Source: Pinus tabuliformis (Eukaryota; Streptophyta; Pinopsida; Pinales; Pinaceae). From it: a DNA stretch of 64,000 nucleotides. The stretch is taken from NCBI GenBank assembly GCA_031772625.1, contig CM062808.1, positions 146,001,299 through 146,065,298 of the forward strand, given 5' to 3'. This document shows, in pieces, positions 43,776 to 54,982 of this stretch. The translations under genes and the position numbers were made by a program. The notes under the pieces were generated by a model. The model made no database searches and was not told the DNA's origin. It worked only from the letters and a program-made list of their open reading frames with translations. The number at the start of each line of letters is the position of its first letter. Positions within the stretch are counted from its first letter, which is position 1.

Positions 43776-45021
43776 TATTGGTCACTTTAATTGTTTAATA
43801 ATAAAACAGTTGAGTGCCACATTAATTATCAACCCGGGAAAGTCTGATTATTCCAAAGGTGACTACGTACTGTATGTACTCAATCTTAATGGTAATAAAA
43901 GTTGTATTATAAACAGTCTACTATTTATGAAATCCCTACTCTGTGTTACAACAGTTACATTAGTTACATCCTATTGCAGAAAATGAAGTAAGAACAAATA
44001 ACTTAAAGGAAACAAATCTGCAAAAGGAAGTGATGGCTGTCCTGCAACAAAGGATCAAGACCCTATCCTTAGAGCAAGGACTTTCAGCACCTGCCTCTGT
44101 TGTCCAGTTCACACATACACTCTGTAAATCCTAATCACCGATGAGGCACTCATATGCAACATCAATCAGCTAAAAGTAAAATAGAGTTTCAGCAAAAGTA
44201 AATATCATTAGAAGCAGTAACTGTAATATAAACAGAAATCACACACACACCACACAACAGAAAGAAGATGGGTGAATCTTGTGATGAAGGTGGGCCCTGT
44301 CCTTCTCACAAGATTCCCTAGAACACAGGAATTAAAATAAAATACTCAGAACAAAATTGTATTCATCCGCAAATAAACCATATTACAAAAAGAAATTCAG
44401 TTTCATCCCTTCACTACAAGTTCTGTGTTACAATATGTTTTCCTCTTCTCTCCCCCTCTCTAATGTAGATGTCTCCTCTTTATAGAGGAGACATCTATTA
44501 CAACAGATTTTCATACATTCGGATTCAACCCTTTTGTACCAAAAATAAGAAAGTCAGTTCTTGATAACAAAATATTGTTACAGCCATGAGGATCATGATC
44601 ATTACGACCAATATAGTAATCAGTCAGACTCCTTTGCCGATGCAAATTTGTTACGTAAATCCCAACTGTTCCTCAAAGTGCATGTGCTGTTCGTGTTGTT
44701 TCAACTTCGAGGTTCATGCTGTTCTTGCTGTTTCAGCTTCACAGTTTGCGTTGTTTCCGCTGTTTCAGCAACGGCAAAATGTGATCCTGCCAGTTAGGCA
44801 GTTTTAGCAATTAGTCAACACTTTAATCAACTTCAGGGAATAATTATAAAGATAACATGATTACGTGTTGAATAATTAAACATGTAGAAATGAGGAAAGT
44901 TATTCTGTACCTTTTGGAGTGATTAAGCCAAAACACTAGCAAAGGCTTTCACTTAAGGGTTGAAGAGGGTAATACAATGGAAAAATATACAGTCAAAAAT
45001 AGACAAAATGGGAACCTAACA
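43776..45021 (-). repeat. 3' LTR of E3
   Basis: 1246 bp. The plus-strand right end is GGGAACCTAACA, so the minus strand starts TGTTAGGTTCCC. The TATA palindrome is at 44467-44496. The left end lies next to AGGTC. Confidence 0.88.
44467..44496 (-). promoter_or_regulatory. TATA box inside palindrome (E3 3' LTR)
   Basis: The arms AGATGTCTCCTCT and AGAGGAGACATCT flank TTAT (ATAA on the minus strand) exactly as in the E2 5' LTR. The same 30 bp recur in the other E3 LTR at 55674-55703. Confidence 0.75.
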
Positions 45022-45034
45022 TCCCCCCCAACTA
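45022..45034 (-). promoter_or_regulatory. Polypurine tract of E3
   Basis: The minus strand reads TTAGTTGGGGGGGA immediately before the 3' LTR start TGTTAGG. Confidence 0.78.
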
Positions 45035-46189
45035 AAAATGTTGCATGTCCGCATGCAACGCCTAATCTGAATCGGAATCAGAATATTTGGCTGAACAGTG
45101 TAGATTTCTTATATAGTAAGTGTAGAAAGTGTTGTCAGCCATGTCTCTAAACCCTTGGGCATTCTGAATGCTTTTCCATGCTGCCAATTCTTCCTTTTTA
45201 GTCAATGTAAATTGAGTGTTGTATTGTTCTCCAGGAAGCCATAAGAGAGGGAAGTGAAAACGGTAACCAATCCACCGTTCAGCACATTGTTTCATGCATT
45301 TTACATAAGCAAGTATCCTTGAGATTGCTTTCTGCAAATTGAGGGGATTGTAGGGATGATATTCCCTTTTTTCTTTGGGACACTGTTCCCAGAAAAATTC
45401 ATTTTCTTTTATGGCCAGAGGTCCTTTAGCTTTGACATAATGATGGCAGTCTTCCAAAACTGCTGCTTGCAGATTCCTAATGTGATCGGTCATGCCTGTC
45501 TCTCGTAGATTCCGTTGATGTTCCATGAGGAAGATGGTTGCATTCTGTGGTTCTGGATGAATCTAGAGAAGACAGTTCTCCTCATTGTGTTGTGTAGACA
45601 TGAAAGCATTCTGCCAAGTGAATTGGTTGGCCAAAAAGGAAATAAAAGCTCTTATTTGAATATCACCACAAATAGGAAGTAAATTAATCTTTATATTTTC
45701 AGGCATAGCCTCGTTGTGAAGATAGAGTTCGCACAACAAATTCTGACCATTGTTTGGTGCTTTTGCAAAAGTTTCAATGAATTGTTGTGGTGTAGAGACC
45801 TGGTGTGGTCTTCCATCCTTTATTGCTTTCAATTGGAGGAACGCTAAGCGTTCTCTCAAGAATACAGAATAATTAAAAGAAGGTTTTCTTGTAGCCAGTA
45901 AGCACTGGACCAAATCGAGGATAAGGGACAGTCTGGCTTTTAATTGCTTATTTTCTTTGTGTTGTGCACGAGACTGTTCCATTGCTTCCAAATTCCTATA
46001 GGTATAGTTAAACCATAATGACTTCTGTTGTTGAAATGCCTTTCCTTGGGAAAGCTCGTATTCTGCTCTCCATGTGTTGCTTAATTCCTGAAAAGTAGAA
46101 GTCTATGCATGAGCATCGCTAACACAGGGAGGTTCAGTTTGCATATGCACAGTTGTAAAAGGTTTTGATTCTGGTTCCTGTTCATCAAT

Positions 46190-46420
46190 AACTTGGGTAG
46201 GCCAGGGTGGTTCTACTTCTTCCTTTGATTTCTGCTCATCAATAACTTAGGTAGGCCGGGGTGGTTCTACTTCTTCTTCTGATTTCTGCTCATCAATAAC
46301 TTGGGTAGTTCGGGGTGGTTCCATATCTTCTTTTGATTTCTGCTCATCAATAACTTGGGTAGGCCAGGGTGGTTCCATTTCTTCTTCTGAAATCCTTGAA
46401 GACCCCGCTGGTTCTTGTGT
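46190..46420 (-). repeat. 66-bp coding tandem repeat in E3 accessory ORF
   Basis: About four units share CATCAATAACTTGGGTAGGC, GGGGTGGTTC and TCTTCTTTTGATTTCTGCTC on the plus strand. They encode PPRPTQVIDEQKS-type peptides. The unit is unlike the 60-bp repeat of E2 although the place in the ORF is the same. Confidence 0.75.
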
Positions 46421-46769
46421 AACAGCAGGTTGTTCCTTTTTTAATATAACAGGGCTGGCTCCAGTCAATGGGACTGCAATTATTTTATATCCTGCTTGAG
46501 TATAAATATCCCCACATTCACTGCACATGTATTCACTGTATTGCTCTTTCTCTACATTCTTTTAAGCTTGAAATGCTACTTGAGCTAACATGTACAGGTT
46601 GAGTTCTTCTTTATAGGCTTCCCTAGCCATTGCTAATTCTTTCTGATAGGCCTTAATTTCTGATTTTAAGAACTCATTTTCTTCTTGTAGGGAGGCTAGA
46701 GTGACTGGGGCTTCTACAGTTACAGATTCCAAAGGAAAAGAAAATTGTTGTTCAGCATTATCTTCATCA

Positions 46770-47000
46770 TGTGCTTCCCCTACAGGCGGTTCTTGTGTTT
46801 CACCTATTGGTTCAGTTTGTGTATCAGTTTCACCTAGGGCATCTTCTTCTTGCTCCCCAACAGGTGGTTCTTGTGTGGCACCTATTGGGTCAGTGGCTGG
46901 TTTTTGTGTAACAGCCACATGCAGGTCGTCTTCTTTTTGCTCCCCAACAGGTGGTTCTTGTGTTTCACCTATTGGGTCTGTGGCTGGTTCTTGTGTAATA
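46770..47000 (-). repeat. Second coding repeat in E3 accessory ORF
   Basis: Repeated TTCTTGTGTTTCACCTATTG, GGTTCAGTTTG and TGCTCCCCAACAGGTGG phrases encode VTQ(K/E)PATDPIG.TQEPPVGEQ-type peptides two to three times. Acidic and Pro-rich, like the E2 linker. Confidence 0.7.
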
Positions 47001-48383
47001 GCCACATGTCCTATATCAGCTTGGATGTCTGGTTTGAATTTGTCGGCAACTGGTTCTTGAGGAGCAGCTACCTCTGTTGAGAAAAATTATGTTACAAAAT
47101 CGTGAACACTTTGAATTTCAGCATCTGAGGGTGAAGGAGGTGAAGGTTCAGGGCTATGGGGAATACGGGGATTTAAAATGATAGGAGGAACGACCTCGGT
47201 TGCTGCGAACAACCTTGTTCGTTGCCGAGGTAGGGAAACAGGAGAGACAGTAGTTTTCCTCTTGTGAGGACTTTTACTCAGGGAATCATCAAAAATAGTG
47301 GCTGCCTTTACTGAGGCCCTGGTTCTTCTTTTTAACGGGGTTGCAGTTTTCTGTTTCTTTTTCCTTTTTAGGAAAGTAATGAGGGTATCCTCGTCTGAAT
47401 CATCGGTAGGGATGTGAACTATGGGAGTGGACGGTTCGGCTTCATCATGGGGTGAGGACTGCAGCGGATTTTCAGTGCTTAATTGGGGTGTTCCTACTGC
47501 TGGTTGCTGAGTTTCAGCTTCTTGCTGGGAATTTTCTTTATTTTGTTGAGGATTTTCCTCAGCTTGCTGGGGAGGGTTAATGAGGGGAGGCAGGTTATGC
47601 AGGGTGAAGCCTCTATTTATCAGGAGTTGGACCAAACGATGGTGCGTGACACAGAGGAGTTGATGCCTAGCGTTCGCAATGTAATGTGCCATATTTTTCA
47701 GACATCCAAGGAGATAATAAGGCATATTTACTAGACGATCATGTCACAAATGATTTAATAAGACAAAGTCATGTTGGTAGACTACCTGGTAGCGGCCGTC
47801 ACAGGTGAAGTAGTGCTTGACGAATTCTGCAACTTTTGGCCAAGGCGGTGGTAATGACCGAAGCGCAACACCCCTACTTTTGGCTTCCACCTGCTTCCCA
47901 GGTAGTAGGAAATCTTGTTGCGCATTGAGGATAAGATGCTTCCTGCTGAACCAGCGAATGCCGTTGGTTGGAAGCACCGAAACGTGTGCTATGTCTTCTT
48001 CTGTTACTGGGATTCTCACCCTTTGGACAGTAGAATACCCCTCCCTCAAGTTGCATGCAAATTCGAGAACTTGCTGCAAATCAATTTCCGGAAGTCTTCT
48101 AAAATAGTCCACCCATCCTGCTTGAAGGAACATTTGGTATGTGTCTGGGTAAAGTTCCAGTAATGTCGTCGAGCCCAGTTCATGTCTAACAACATCTCCA
48201 CCCATGGTTACTATTTTAGGCAGAATACAAAGTGCAGAACCGAGTTGCCAGGTCGAAACAGACCAGAACATTGCAAAATGAATTATGACGTGGTAAGGCA
48301 TAAACGAGGTGGATTAGACACAACCAGGAGGAATAGGGATGGCAGTGATGGGCATGTCCTGTAATGATTACGATATTTCGGTA

Positions 48384-48397
48384 ATCCCCCCCAACTG
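48384..48397 (-). promoter_or_regulatory. Internal copy of the polypurine tract (E3)
   Basis: The minus strand reads CAGTTGGGGGGGAT, identical over 14 bases to the terminal tract of E2 and nearly so to that of E3, but about 180 bp before the accessory ORF rather than next to an LTR. E2 has a longer G-run in the matching place. Confidence 0.5.
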
Positions 48398-48764
48398 TGG
48401 TTGAATGATATGGTTGGCAGTACGACGCTTTTAGCGGTCATGTCAACTATGTCCTCATTAACTACAATTTAATATTCACACATAACATGCATACCTTTAC
48501 AATTAACTTTGGTTGTTGCGCCGAAAAGTGTTACCTCGTCCTTAATAGGTCAATGATCATTATAAAAAAGGGTTTGTAAGGTGTGAGGGTTTTTATCCAT
48601 GAGGTTTTTATTATTCACGAGAGGCAGTAGTGAAGGGGTATTATTAACAGGATAAATGGCTGATTCCTTTGAATAAAGAATGATATATTTCTTTTTGAAA
48701 TAATAGTTCATTCTCGGGAGTAAAAATGGGGATATTTAGGAAAATAGAAAAGATTGGTGTTTAA

Positions 48765-49016
48765 GCAGTGGGATTTTGTGTTTCGACACTGGAAAGTGGT
48801 GTTTCAGCAATGGAAAATGGTGTATCAACAACAGGAAATGATGTATCAGCATCAGGAAATGGTGTATTAGTAACGGGAAATTGTGTATCAGCAACGGGAA
48901 ATGGTGTATCAGCAACGAGAAATGGTGTATCAGCAACGGGAAATGGTGTATTAGCAACGGGAAATGGTGTATCAACAGCGGGAAATGGTGTATCAGCAAC
49001 GAGAAATGAATTATGA
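48765..49016 (-). repeat. Minisatellite between pol and accessory ORF (E3)
   Basis: Around twelve units of the plus-strand form GGTGTATCAGCAACGGGAAAT run head to tail. Read on the minus strand (ATTTCCCGTTGCTGATACACC) the unit matches the E2 unit ATTTCCCGTTGCTGCAACACC apart from two bases. Confidence 0.85.
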
Positions 49017-49108
49017 TCTGGAATGACATGGCGATGCTTTTCCAATCTGCAGATTAATTCTTCCTATATTGGAATCTTTCTTTTTCAGCCACCATCCAAA
49101 GCTAAGAT

Positions 49109-49130
49109 CTGCAAAATAATTAATTGTAAC
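49109..49130 (-). promoter_or_regulatory. Candidate splice acceptor after pol (E3)
   Basis: The minus strand reads TTACAATTAATTATTTTGCAG then ATCTTAGCTTTGGA, about 90 bp beyond the integrase end, equivalent to the E2 site at 21241-21261. Confidence 0.5.
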
Positions 49131-49197
49131 ATGGCAACCCTTGACAGGGATTATTAGTTAAGAAATCTAATCTAGAAATAAATACATAAACAGGAAA

Positions 49198-50480
49198 TTA
49201 AGTGCATTGAGGGATAGCAGGTTCCCCCAAAAAGGTATAGTGTATGTCTGTCATGCAAGTAGCTTTGAAATCCTCTTTAGAAATAGGTCGTTGATACAAA
49301 TGGAGTCGATACCCATTCACTAATAATGGTGTTTTGCTATCATCAATCGTTAGGAGTCTGACTGTTCCATTTGGAAAAACAACATCTACTTCATAAGGTC
49401 CTAGCCACCTTGTTCTTAATTTCCCCTGAAAATTTTCAAAACGGGAGTCATACAGTAAGGCCCAATTACCTTTTTGGAACTGCTTGTGCTTAATAGTTTT
49501 GTCATGCCACCTGGTTCTTTGCTGTTGTATCATGGTTGTTTGATGGATGGCATCCAACCTCTTTTCATCCAATTCCTGAAGCTGCTGCAACCTAGCTGTC
49601 TGTGCATCAGTCAAATCAAGGTTAACAGCTAAAGCAGTTCTTAAGGTTTTGATTTCAAATTCCACAGGAAAAACAACATTTTTACCATAAACTAATTCAT
49701 AAGGTGAAAAACCCGTAGTGTTCCTCCAAGTAGTTCTGTAAGCCCATAATGCTTCAGGCAACCTTTGAAACCAGTCCCTTCTATTCTCCTTGACTGTCTT
49801 TGTTAAAATGGCTTCTATGACTTTATTTTTACTTTCCACTTGCCCATTTGCGTGGGGGTGATAAGGTGTAGTCATTTTATGCTTAATGCAATATTTCTGG
49901 AGTGTATCTTTGAAGCCATGAGAATTAAAAGGAGGTCTTCCATCTATGACTAGTTCTCTAGGCAAACCAAACCTAACAAAGATTTCTTCAAATAGAAAAG
50001 TTAACACTGATTATTCATTAGCTTTGATGAGTGCCTTAGCTTCTACCCACTTAGTCATATAATCTGTCCAAACCAGTATATAAACTCTTTGATTGGATGG
50101 AGGGTTGATGGGACCTATAAAATCTAGTGCCCATCTTTCAAAAGGTTCAAGTATTACCTGGGGGTTAAGTGGCATTTCATCCCTGTGATTAGGCTGGCCC
50201 ATTCTTTGACAGCGATCACAGGCCCTAACATATTTCTTTGCATCCTTGAAAAGTGAGGGCCAATAGTAACCCATTCTGAGAACTTTGTGTGCTGTTCTTT
50301 TATCTACAAAATGCCCTCCACAAGGGCCATCGTGGCAAGCCTTCAGTATATCATAAACTTCATCTTCTCTGATGCATCTTCGAATTTCCTGATTGAGTCC
50401 TGTGTGAAAGAGACACCCACTTATCCAGTTGTACCTAGCACTTTGCTGAACGATCTTTCTTTTCTCTCTGTGTGATAGGT
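49198..50480 (-). pseudogene. int: E3 integrase
   Basis: Blocks: HDGPCGGHFVDKRTAHKVLR, CDRCQRMGQPNHRDEMPLNP, WALDFIGPINPPSNQRVYIL, FGLPRELVIDGRPPFNSHGF, TPYHPHANGQVESKNKVIEA, RRDWFQRLPEALWAYRTTWR and the C-terminal GNWALLYDSRFENFQGKLRT. The domain order and spelling match E2. Broken. Confidence 0.87.
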
Positions 50481-52170
50481 GTGATGGTAGTTTCCTTGCA
50501 ACTAAGTAATTGGCAATGTATGCATACCAAGGTGAGTGAGCAGATACTACAAATAAATATTCATCAGGAAAAGAATCATCTACTGAAATATTTTCATCAG
50601 TTTTTAACCGAGAAAGAAAATCAGCAACTACATTTTCTTTACCTAGTCGATCTACAATTGTGATATCAAATTCTTGTAATAATAATAACCATCTGGTAAC
50701 TCGAGCATTTGTAACTGATTTGTTCATTAAATATTTAATGGCCGAGTGATCAGTATGCACAAAAGTAGTGTAACCAGTAATATAATGTCGAAACTTATTA
50801 ATGGCATAAATAACTGCTAAGAATTCTTTCTCGGTGACTGTATAATTAAGTTCAGCAAGGGTCATATTTTTACTAATAAAATAGATAGCATAGGGAAGAT
50901 TGTTTTCTTCTTGACCCAAGACAGCTCCAATTGCAGTATCTGAAGCATAAGAGGATATATGAAAGGGGAGTGCCCAGTCAGGTCCTCTTAAAATGGGAGC
51001 TGTAGACAATTGATGTTTAAGTTCATTAAATGATTTTTGACAACCATCAGTCCACTTAAATTCAGCATTTTTCATAAGTAACACAAACAAAGGAGAAACT
51101 ATTTTAGAAAAATCCTTGATAAATCTTCTATAATATCCAGCATGTCCTAAAAAACTTCTTACATCAGTTTGTGTTTTCGGGATAAGCAGAGTCTAAATTA
51201 CTTGTACCTTAGCTGGATCAACTTGAATTCCTAGGAATGAAATGAAGTGTCCCAAAACAATACCTTGATTCATCATCATATGACATTTTTCAGTACTTAA
51301 GGCAAGATGTGCTTCGATACACCGTTTAAGTACTTTTTAAAGGTTTTGTAAAGCATCTTCAAAAGTCACACCATAAGGAGTAAAGTCATCCATAAATATT
51401 TCTAAGGAATCATTAAGCATATCAGAAAACATTCCTATCACCGCACTTTGAAATGTTGCTGGGGCATTACATAGTCCAAATGGAAGAACTTTATAGGAAA
51501 AAGTCCCCCATGGACTAGTAAAAGTGGTCTTGTCCTGATCTTGGGGTGCAATCTTGATCTGATTATAACCACTAAATCCATCCAAAAAGGAAAAGAATCT
51601 CTTACGTGCCAAATTATCTAGTACCTAATCAATAAATGGTAAGGCAAAATGATCTTTCTGAGTAGCTTTATTCAGAGCTCTATAATCCACACACACTCTC
51701 CATTTCCCATTTTTCTTAGGTACTATTACTAATGGTGAAACCCATTCACTATCAGTTATAGGATATATAAATCCTGCATTCAACAGTTTTTGAAGTTCTT
51801 CTTTCACAATTTCCCTTAAATTGGGATTCATTCGTCGTTGGGGTTGGCAGACTAGGCAGGATCCTTCTTTAATATAAATACGATGAGTACATAATTCAGA
51901 AGAAATTCCCTTCATATTTGTGTAATCCCATGCGAATTCTTGTTTATTCTCGTGGAGTAACTTCATTAACTGTTGTGTTTCAGCATCTGTTAAGTTAGGG
52001 TTTATATTTAATGTTTTGCCAGGCTCGATTTCGATTGCTATACTTTTGGAGGGGGTGTCAGGTGATGTCTGAGATAAATCTTCAGTTTTGAGATTCTGTT
52101 GTGATTTAGATTCCAAGATTGTAGTTAAGTGATCATGTATTTCAGAGTTAACCGAAGAAGGGTAAAAAAC
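50481..52170 (-). pseudogene. pol: E3 reverse transcriptase and RNase H
   Basis: RT blocks RRMNPNLREIVKEELQKLL, WVSPLVIVPKKNGKWRVCVD, FSGYNQIKIAPQDQDKTTFT, VLPFGLCNAPATFQ and catalytic FMDDFTPYG. RNase H blocks TAIGAVLGQEENNLPYAIYF, TEKEFLAVIYAINKFRHYIT and FVHTDHSAIKYLMNK. Collinear with E2 at 18440-19800. Broken. Confidence 0.87.
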
Positions 52171-53145
52171 AAAGCTACTAATTAATTCATCTTCGGTTGA
52201 ATCTTTAAAAGCTAAGGCTTGTCCGACAGTCAAGATGGGTTGAGTCTCATCATCCTCATAATCTAACCACACAGAGTTATCATTGTTAATCATAGGTGTG
52301 GCATGAGGGTACAGAGTAAGTTGTTTGGTTTCACATCCATTAGAAATTGTCATTGAACCTGACCTACAGCTAATGAAGGCATCTGCTGTAGCCAGCCAAG
52401 GCCTCCCTGAAATCAATGGATGACCCCCAAAGTTATTTTTGGTCTGTAACACCACAAAATCAGCTGGGTAGTTCCAAGATTCGACTGAAATTATTAGATC
52501 TTCAATGACTTCTTCAGGTTTGATTGTGGAGCGATCAGCCAGCTCCAGAATGGTTGGGGTTTCCATAATAAAAAAATTTAACTGTAGTAACTATGTTGTT
52601 TCAAGTGTCATGATGTTTATTGCAGCACCCAGATCTACTAGAACTCTAGAAACAAAGGTTTTACCAACCTGAACTGTGATTGTAGGGTAACCAAGGTCAC
52701 CATATTTCACAGGGGGATTTTTTTCTGACATTAGAGCAGCTAGATCACCCATCAGATGAACTGTGAGGGGGTCTTTAGCTTTTCTCCTAGGTTTCTTAAT
52801 ACAAATATCTCTAACAGTTCTAGCATAAATCGATACATCTCTTAATGCTTGTAAGAGTGGAATTTTAACATATAAAATTTGCAGCTCTCCTAACAGATTA
52901 AAAGCAGGTGGCTCAAGTGTTTTGGTAAAAGCCAAATGTTCAGGGAATGGTGGCTCTGCTGCTTCAGCAGTCTTTTTAGAGGATGTTTCAACTGTTTCAG
53001 CATTGTTATTAGAGGATGATCCAACTGTTTCAGCATTAGATGACTTTTCTTTTCCGATTTCTTCTTTATCAGAATCGGAAGTGATGTCATCAATAATGGG
53101 TTCAACTATTCTTCCAGAGCGTAAATGAATGTCATTACATTGCAT
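52171..53145 (-). pseudogene. pro: E3 protease and linker to RT
   Basis: Starts with MQCNDIHLRSGRIVEPIIDD. The protease core VLVDLGAAINIMTLETT and FVVLQTKNNFGGHPLISGRP follow, then an acidic spacer leading to RT. The first 40 codons contain three NNAETVE-type repeats. Broken. Confidence 0.8.
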
Positions 53146-53149
53146 AGGG

Positions 53150-54907
53150 GAAACCAGTTGGTTTTGAACATCAATTACTTGCAGAGATTTATTATTATTC
53201 GGGTTGGGGTTAGGTTGTACAGGCAGCTGGGATCTTATTGTCTGATTATTAGGTGGGGCATTTGATGGTAAGGAGAGAGATTGCTGATACTGAGGTAATT
53301 GGTTTGGAAATGGGATCTGTGGAGCTGTCTAATTCGGGTTCCATTGATTAAAATAGGTTTGTTGTAGAGCCCAGGGATTCCATATCGTAGGATCAACAAA
53401 AGGAGGGTTTGTTTGCTGCATGGGTGGGAAGTTCATTTGATTAAGGTGTGGGTACTACATTTGGTTGAAGGGTGGGTAATTTGTTTGAAAAGGAGGATGA
53501 TTATTCCAACGATTAAACGACATGTTAGAATTCGTACCTTGTCCTCGTGGTTGCCATTGTCTTCTCTGTGTGAGAAGGTACACTGCTTCAGCTTCTTCTT
53601 CAGTTGGCTGGAGTGCTGCTTTTATTCCTAGTAAAGAAGGGCATTGTTGAGTCTCATGGTCCTTTTCACAGATAGTGCAGATTGGTACCTTTTCCAGGGG
53701 GGCATTCCCTTAGTGGGTGTTTTCCCCTGCATTTAGAGCAGAAAATAGCCAGAACAGCTTCTGCTTCTGCCTGCTTCTTTTTAACCTGCAAGGTATCAAT
53801 TTGTGAAGCAAAAGAGCTTAACATTTCAGTTTTAAATTCTTCAAGTAAGTTACCTATTTCGGCCCGTGTTGCTCCTCCACTTGCTGATTTATGGACTCTT
53901 GAGTATGTACTGTCTTTGCTCTTTGGTCTGCTTGCTACTCATCTCAAACATATTTTACAGAGATTGATAATCTCATCATAGGATTCCTTAGATATGTCTC
54001 CTTTTCCAAGCATATTTAACATATCTAAACAATCATCTCGTACCCCTTTTAGCAATATTGACTTGAGAATATCCTTACTCATATCAGGATGATCAAATTG
54101 ATGTAAGTTATATTGTAGCCTTTCCACGAAGTCCTCCAGACTTTCATCTTCCTTCTGAGTCATCTTGAATAATTCCTCCTTCCTTTCTCTTGTTCGACAA
54201 TAATCTTGGTATTTAGCCAAAAATTTCTCCTTCATCTGGTCCCATGTTGTAATCACATGAGCTCCCAAGCTCATGAACCATATTAATGTGTTCCCTTTTA
54301 ATGTAGCTGGAAACAACTTTAATTTCTGAGAAGAATTAACATAGTCATAGCTTCTACACAGTATATCAAATTCAAAAAGAAACTCATCAGGATCTTCTGT
54401 GGATAACCCATGGAAATTGGGTAATGCTGAAAGTGGGGTATTCTTTATAGGAGTTGCTCCTCTAGGGAGATCTCCAATGGGGAATTCCAGGGTGGAGAGA
54501 GAATTTTATCCCCTTCCCTCTATTCCGCGACCTCCACCGAAAAGTCCTTCATTGTTATCCTCCATTGGTTGTTTTCCTGATGCGCTTGCCCGGTCTTCGA
54601 AATTTTCTGTTGGGATTTCAATGTCCTGCACTAGTTCCTCTACCTTAACTTCCTCTATCGGTTCTTCTACTGGTCGTTCGTCTTCTTCCACTGGTTCCTC
54701 AGTATATTCTGATGATTCTATAACCCTCTCTGGCCCCACTACTTCCTCTTTCTGAAAATATGTCTGGGAAGAGCGTTGGGTCTGTGGCCTCCGAGAGCTT
54801 AACCTCTGGGATGTCTCAGCTTTTGAAATAATATCATCAATAAAAGTTTTTCTTCCTCCTCCTTTGCCTTTGCCACCTGAATGTTTAAACTTCTTGCGTC
54901 CTCTCAT
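53150..54907 (-). pseudogene. gag: E3 gag region
   Basis: MRGRKKFKHSGGKGKGGGRK with an acidic N-terminal stretch rich in EEPVEE. The capsid core includes LFPATLKGNTLIWFMSLGAH-like, TTWDQMKEKFLAKYQDYCRT, and ILLKGVRDDCLDMLNMLGKG. Cys/His knuckles lie near 53640-53740 and a Pro/Asn/Gln-rich tail follows. Collinear with E2 gag. Broken. Confidence 0.83.
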
Positions 54908-54960
54908 GCATCCTGCATTTCTAAAGAAAAATGTTAATACCCTTAAAATCTTCAGACGCC

Positions 54961-54979
54961 TTCCCCGACAACTGTGCCA
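54961..54979 (-). promoter_or_regulatory. Primer-binding site of E3 (tRNA-Asp-like variant)
   Basis: The minus strand reads TGGCACAGTTGTCGGGGAA three bases inside the 5' LTR, an altered form of the tRNA-Asp site seen in E1 and E2. Confidence 0.7.
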
Positions 54980-54982
54980 AAA

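Larger units (their letters stand above)
45062..48205 (-). pseudogene. E3 accessory 3' ORF region
   Basis: Collinear with the E2 region at 22107-25655. The N-terminal domain has ELYPDTYQMFLQAGWVDYFR, VLEFACNLREGYSTV, IPVTEEDIAHVSVLP, RWFSRKHLILNAQ and FTCDGRYQVVYQHDFVLLNH. The linker is Pro/Gln/Glu-rich with its own repeats (46190-46420; 46770-47000) and has CSECGDIYTQAGYKI. The C-terminal domain has LRERLAFLQLKAIKDGRPHQ, CELYLHNEAMPENI, IRAFISFLANQFTWQNAF and CAERWIGYRFHFPLLWLPG. By eye the end domains are about 70-77% identical to E2, while the linker differs in length and repeat unit. No signal peptide or membrane span was seen. Function unknown; broken. Confidence 0.6.
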
